This document shows positions 62,422 to 64,000 of a stretch of DNA of 64,000 nt, piece by piece. Both the position numbers and the translations under genes were made by a program. The stretch's first letter is position 1; every line of letters begins with the position of its first letter. The stretch comes from G965203045 sp965203045 (lineage in GTDB: Bacteria > Pseudomonadota > Gammaproteobacteria > PS1 > Pseudothioglobaceae): assembly GCA_965203045.1 (NCBI GenBank), contig OZ241850.1, positions 1,302,001 through 1,366,000 of the forward strand, written 5' to 3'. The notes under the pieces were generated by a model. That model saw only the letters and a program-made list of their open reading frames with translations. It had not been told where the DNA came from and did no database searches.

Positions 62422-63546
62422 TTAAATTGTGTAGTAGCTATTGACTTGTTTGCAAAAGGGGTGCGTTTGGCTAAATGATTTGAGTTGTTTTTTTATCTCA
62501 GTTTGTTGTGCTTTAGTTAGTTGTTCGCCGAAATAAACATCAATACTAACCTTATTGGCTAAGTAATGTAATTTAATGGTTTTAATATTGTAATTTAGGT
62601 GTTTTTGTAGTAAATCAATAATTTGTTTGCGCGTTGGGATGTGTTCATAAGTAGTGGTTTCATCATCATCTTCTGGGTCAATATGGACGATAATGTCTAC
62701 TACGTTATCAAAGCTTTCTTGGGCTACTTTTTCTACAGCGATAGAGACCATATGTCCTTCGCTAACAGTAAGTTCTGGGCTTACTTGAATGTGTAAGTCA
62801 ACAATAATGCGTCTGCCACTACGTCTTGTTCTTAGATTATGAATATCAACCACATCTTCTAGGGCAAGGATATTTTGCTTTAATTGCTCAGATAGATGTG
62901 GTTCAATAGCGCTATCTAATAATTCTGCAATACAGGGTTTGCTAAGTTTATAGGCAATATAGATAATCATTGCGCCTAAAATAATCCCAGCAACACTATC
63001 CAAAAACTTAAAACCTAAGGCGCTACCTAGTGCGCCGATTAATACTATTACCGAAGAAATTGCATCACTTCTATGATGCCAAGCGTTAGTTAGTAAAATA
63101 TTTGATTGGATTTTTTTGCCATAAAAATACGTCCAGCGATATAAGACCTCCTTGCCCACAATCGAGATTATAATTACTGTAAATACCCAAGGAAGTAATA
63201 GCAATGCTTGTTGGGCTTGTCCTAGAGATATAGTTTTAATGCCAATCAATACTAGCCAAGCTCCAGTAATTGCTAAAATAACTGCTAAGGTTAAGGACAT
63301 TAAAGTTTCAAAACGTTCGTGTCCATAGGGATGCTGGGCATCTGGTTCTTCCTTTGAGAATTTGTTGATAAATAATATTAGCGCATCGGTAAATAAGTCT
63401 GACAAAGAATGTATGCCATCAGCTAATAGACCAAGTGAGTTTGACCACCAACCAACAACCATTTTAATTATTGCCAGTGTTAAATCAACCACAGCGCCAA
63501 CAATGGTAACTCTGGCTATGATTTGGGAGGGTTGCTTACTTTTCAT
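62422..63546 (-). CDS. Cation diffusion facilitator family metal transporter
   Basis: 374-residue inner-membrane H+/metal antiporter of the CDF family. Six hydrophobic segments occupy about 10-215. The transport site is built from LLADGIHSLSDLFTD (two Asp, about 40-54) in helix 2 and HHRSDAISS (His and Asp) in helix 5. A cytoplasmic domain with HIQVSPELTVSEGH and VDIIVHIDPEDDDE, plus an extra ~80-residue C-terminal extension, follows. Zn, Fe or Mn specificity is not readable. Confidence 0.92.
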   Translation of the reverse strand: MKSKQPSQIIARVTIVGAVVDLTLAIIKMVVGWWSNSLGLLADGIHSLSDLFTDALILFINKFSKEEPDAQHPYGHERFETLMSLTLAVILAITGAWLVLIGIKTISLGQAQQALLLLPWVFTVIIISIVGKEVLYRWTYFYGKKIQSNILLTNAWHHRSDAISSVIVLIGALGSALGFKFLDSVAGIILGAMIIYIAYKLSKPCIAELLDSAIEPHLSEQLKQNILALEDVVDIHNLRTRRSGRRIIVDLHIQVSPELTVSEGHMVSIAVEKVAQESFDNVVDIIVHIDPEDDDETTTYEHIPTRKQIIDLLQKHLNYNIKTIKLHYLANKVSIDVYFGEQLTKAQQTEIKKQLKSFSQTHPFCKQVNSYYTI

Positions 63547-63604
63547 AACTAATTTGAGGTAAAATGGCGGCTAATATTTAATAATGATAATTAAAATATT
63601 TTTT

Positions 63605-63823
63605 ATGTCCAAAAGTGATTATATAGAATTAGAAGGAATTGTCAAAGAAAAACGACCAAATACCACCTTTATTGTAGAGTTGGAAAATGGTTATAGTATT
63701 TTAGCGCATATTTCAGGCAAAATGCGCAAGCATTATATTCGCATTTTGCCGGGAGATAAGGTTACAGTAGAGATGACACCTTATGATATGACCAAAGGAC
63801 GTATTTCTTTTCGTCATAAATGA
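63605..63823 (+). CDS. infA: Translation initiation factor IF-1
   Basis: 72-residue S1/OB-fold factor that binds the 30S A site. The start MSKSDYIELEGIV is chosen over an ATG 21 bp upstream because it gives the family length. ELENGYSILAHISGKMRKHYIRILPGDKV is the family core (opening ELENGYSILAHISGKMRK), and it ends in KGRISFRHK. 24 bp upstream of tRNA-Leu. Confidence 0.95.
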   Translation: MSKSDYIELEGIVKEKRPNTTFIVELENGYSILAHISGKMRKHYIRILPGDKVTVEMTPYDMTKGRISFRHK

Positions 63824-63847
63824 GTTTGTAGCACTGGTTGGGTTATT

Positions 63848-63933
63848 GCCAGCATGGTGAAATTGGTAGACACGCCGGATTCAAAATCCGGTTCCCTTTG
63901 GGAGTGACGGTTCGAGTCCGTCTGCTGGTACCA
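63848..63933 (+). tRNA. tRNA-Leu (CAA)
   Basis: 86-nt cloverleaf with a long variable arm, 5' GCCAGCATGGTGAAATTGG, anticodon loop TTCAAAA (CAA), T-arm GACGGTTCGAGTCCGTC, encoded CCA. Pair 1:72 is G-T. Lies 24 bp after infA with no promoter of its own visible. Confidence 0.95.
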
Positions 63934-63955
63934 TAGATAAATTTTTTAATATAGT

Positions 63956-64000
63956 ATGATAAACGCAGTTAATATTACAGTAATTGGCATGGGTTTTGTA
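63956..64000 (+). CDS. Start of a Rossmann-type dehydrogenase, cut by window end
   Basis: ATG followed by 14 codons reading INAVNITVIGMGFV. The beta-strand plus glycine-loop pattern TVIGMGFV resembles the N-terminus of UDP-glucose/GDP-mannose dehydrogenases. Too short for a firm call. Confidence 0.35.
   Translation, partial: MINAVNITVIGMGFV

Overview
The window is an AT-rich chromosome segment of a gammaproteobacterium. Gene order is classical for that class: the tRNA-fMet-rimP-nusA-infB-rbfA-truB operon, cmk-rpsA-ihfB, trxA-rho, def-fis-purH, ubiE-ubiJ-ubiB and surA/lptD. A proteobacterial-type phosphoribulokinase, a glycolate dehydrogenase operon with a nearby glyoxylate-type aminotransferase, and a methanethiol-oxidase locus point to an autotrophic sulfur oxidiser, plausibly of the SUP05/Thioglobaceae or bivalve-symbiont lineage. 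That placement is inference from gene content and sequence flavour. No insertion sequence, prophage or CRISPR array is visible, and most of the window is compact housekeeping sequence with overlapping genes.

Layout. 0-4.6 kb: thiC 3' end, a HAD hydrolase, gyrB, prk. 4.6-15 kb: a long minus-strand cluster hisA-rnfH-lptD-surA-rlmB-carA-mlaA-carB, in which the outer-membrane lipid gene mlaA sits between carA and carB. 15-24.3 kb: fluC, gshB, tRNA-fMet, the rimP-truB translation operon, a frameshifted gene of unknown function, purD. 24.3-32.4 kb, minus strand: rho-lptF-def-fis-purH, trxA, tRNA-Lys, and cmk-rpsA-ihfB. 32.4-48.1 kb: kdsD, msrP, a degraded stretch, ubiE-J-B, ribF, a thioesterase, mpl, msrB, a dienelactone-hydrolase-like pseudoenzyme, acnB, purB, a small unknown protein, uvrD.

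48.1-51.6 kb is the most accessory-looking part. A secreted retropepsin-like/Sel1-repeat fusion and an FRG-domain/TPR protein lie among tRNA-His, tRNA-Arg and tRNA-Pro. 51.6-55.9 kb holds dnaQ, rpoZ and glcD-glcE-glcF, where glcE has lost its central part.

55.9-61.2 kb is the most interesting locus: two near-identical tandem mtoX (SBP56-type methanethiol oxidase) genes followed by a SCO-type copper chaperone and a MauG/cytochrome-c-peroxidase-like dihaem protein. The duplication unit also carried the start of the SCO gene, which survives as a decayed fragment between the mtoX copies. The coding copies are almost identical while the flanks have diverged, suggesting gene conversion. The window ends with an aminotransferase, a CDF metal exporter, infA, tRNA-Leu and the first codons of a Rossmann-type dehydrogenase.

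Metabolic logic: Prk feeds RuBisCO, GlcDEF would oxidise the resulting glycolate to glyoxylate, and the aminotransferase could return it to glycine. MtoX would yield formaldehyde, H2S and H2O2 from methanethiol, with the H2S usable by a sulfur oxidiser.
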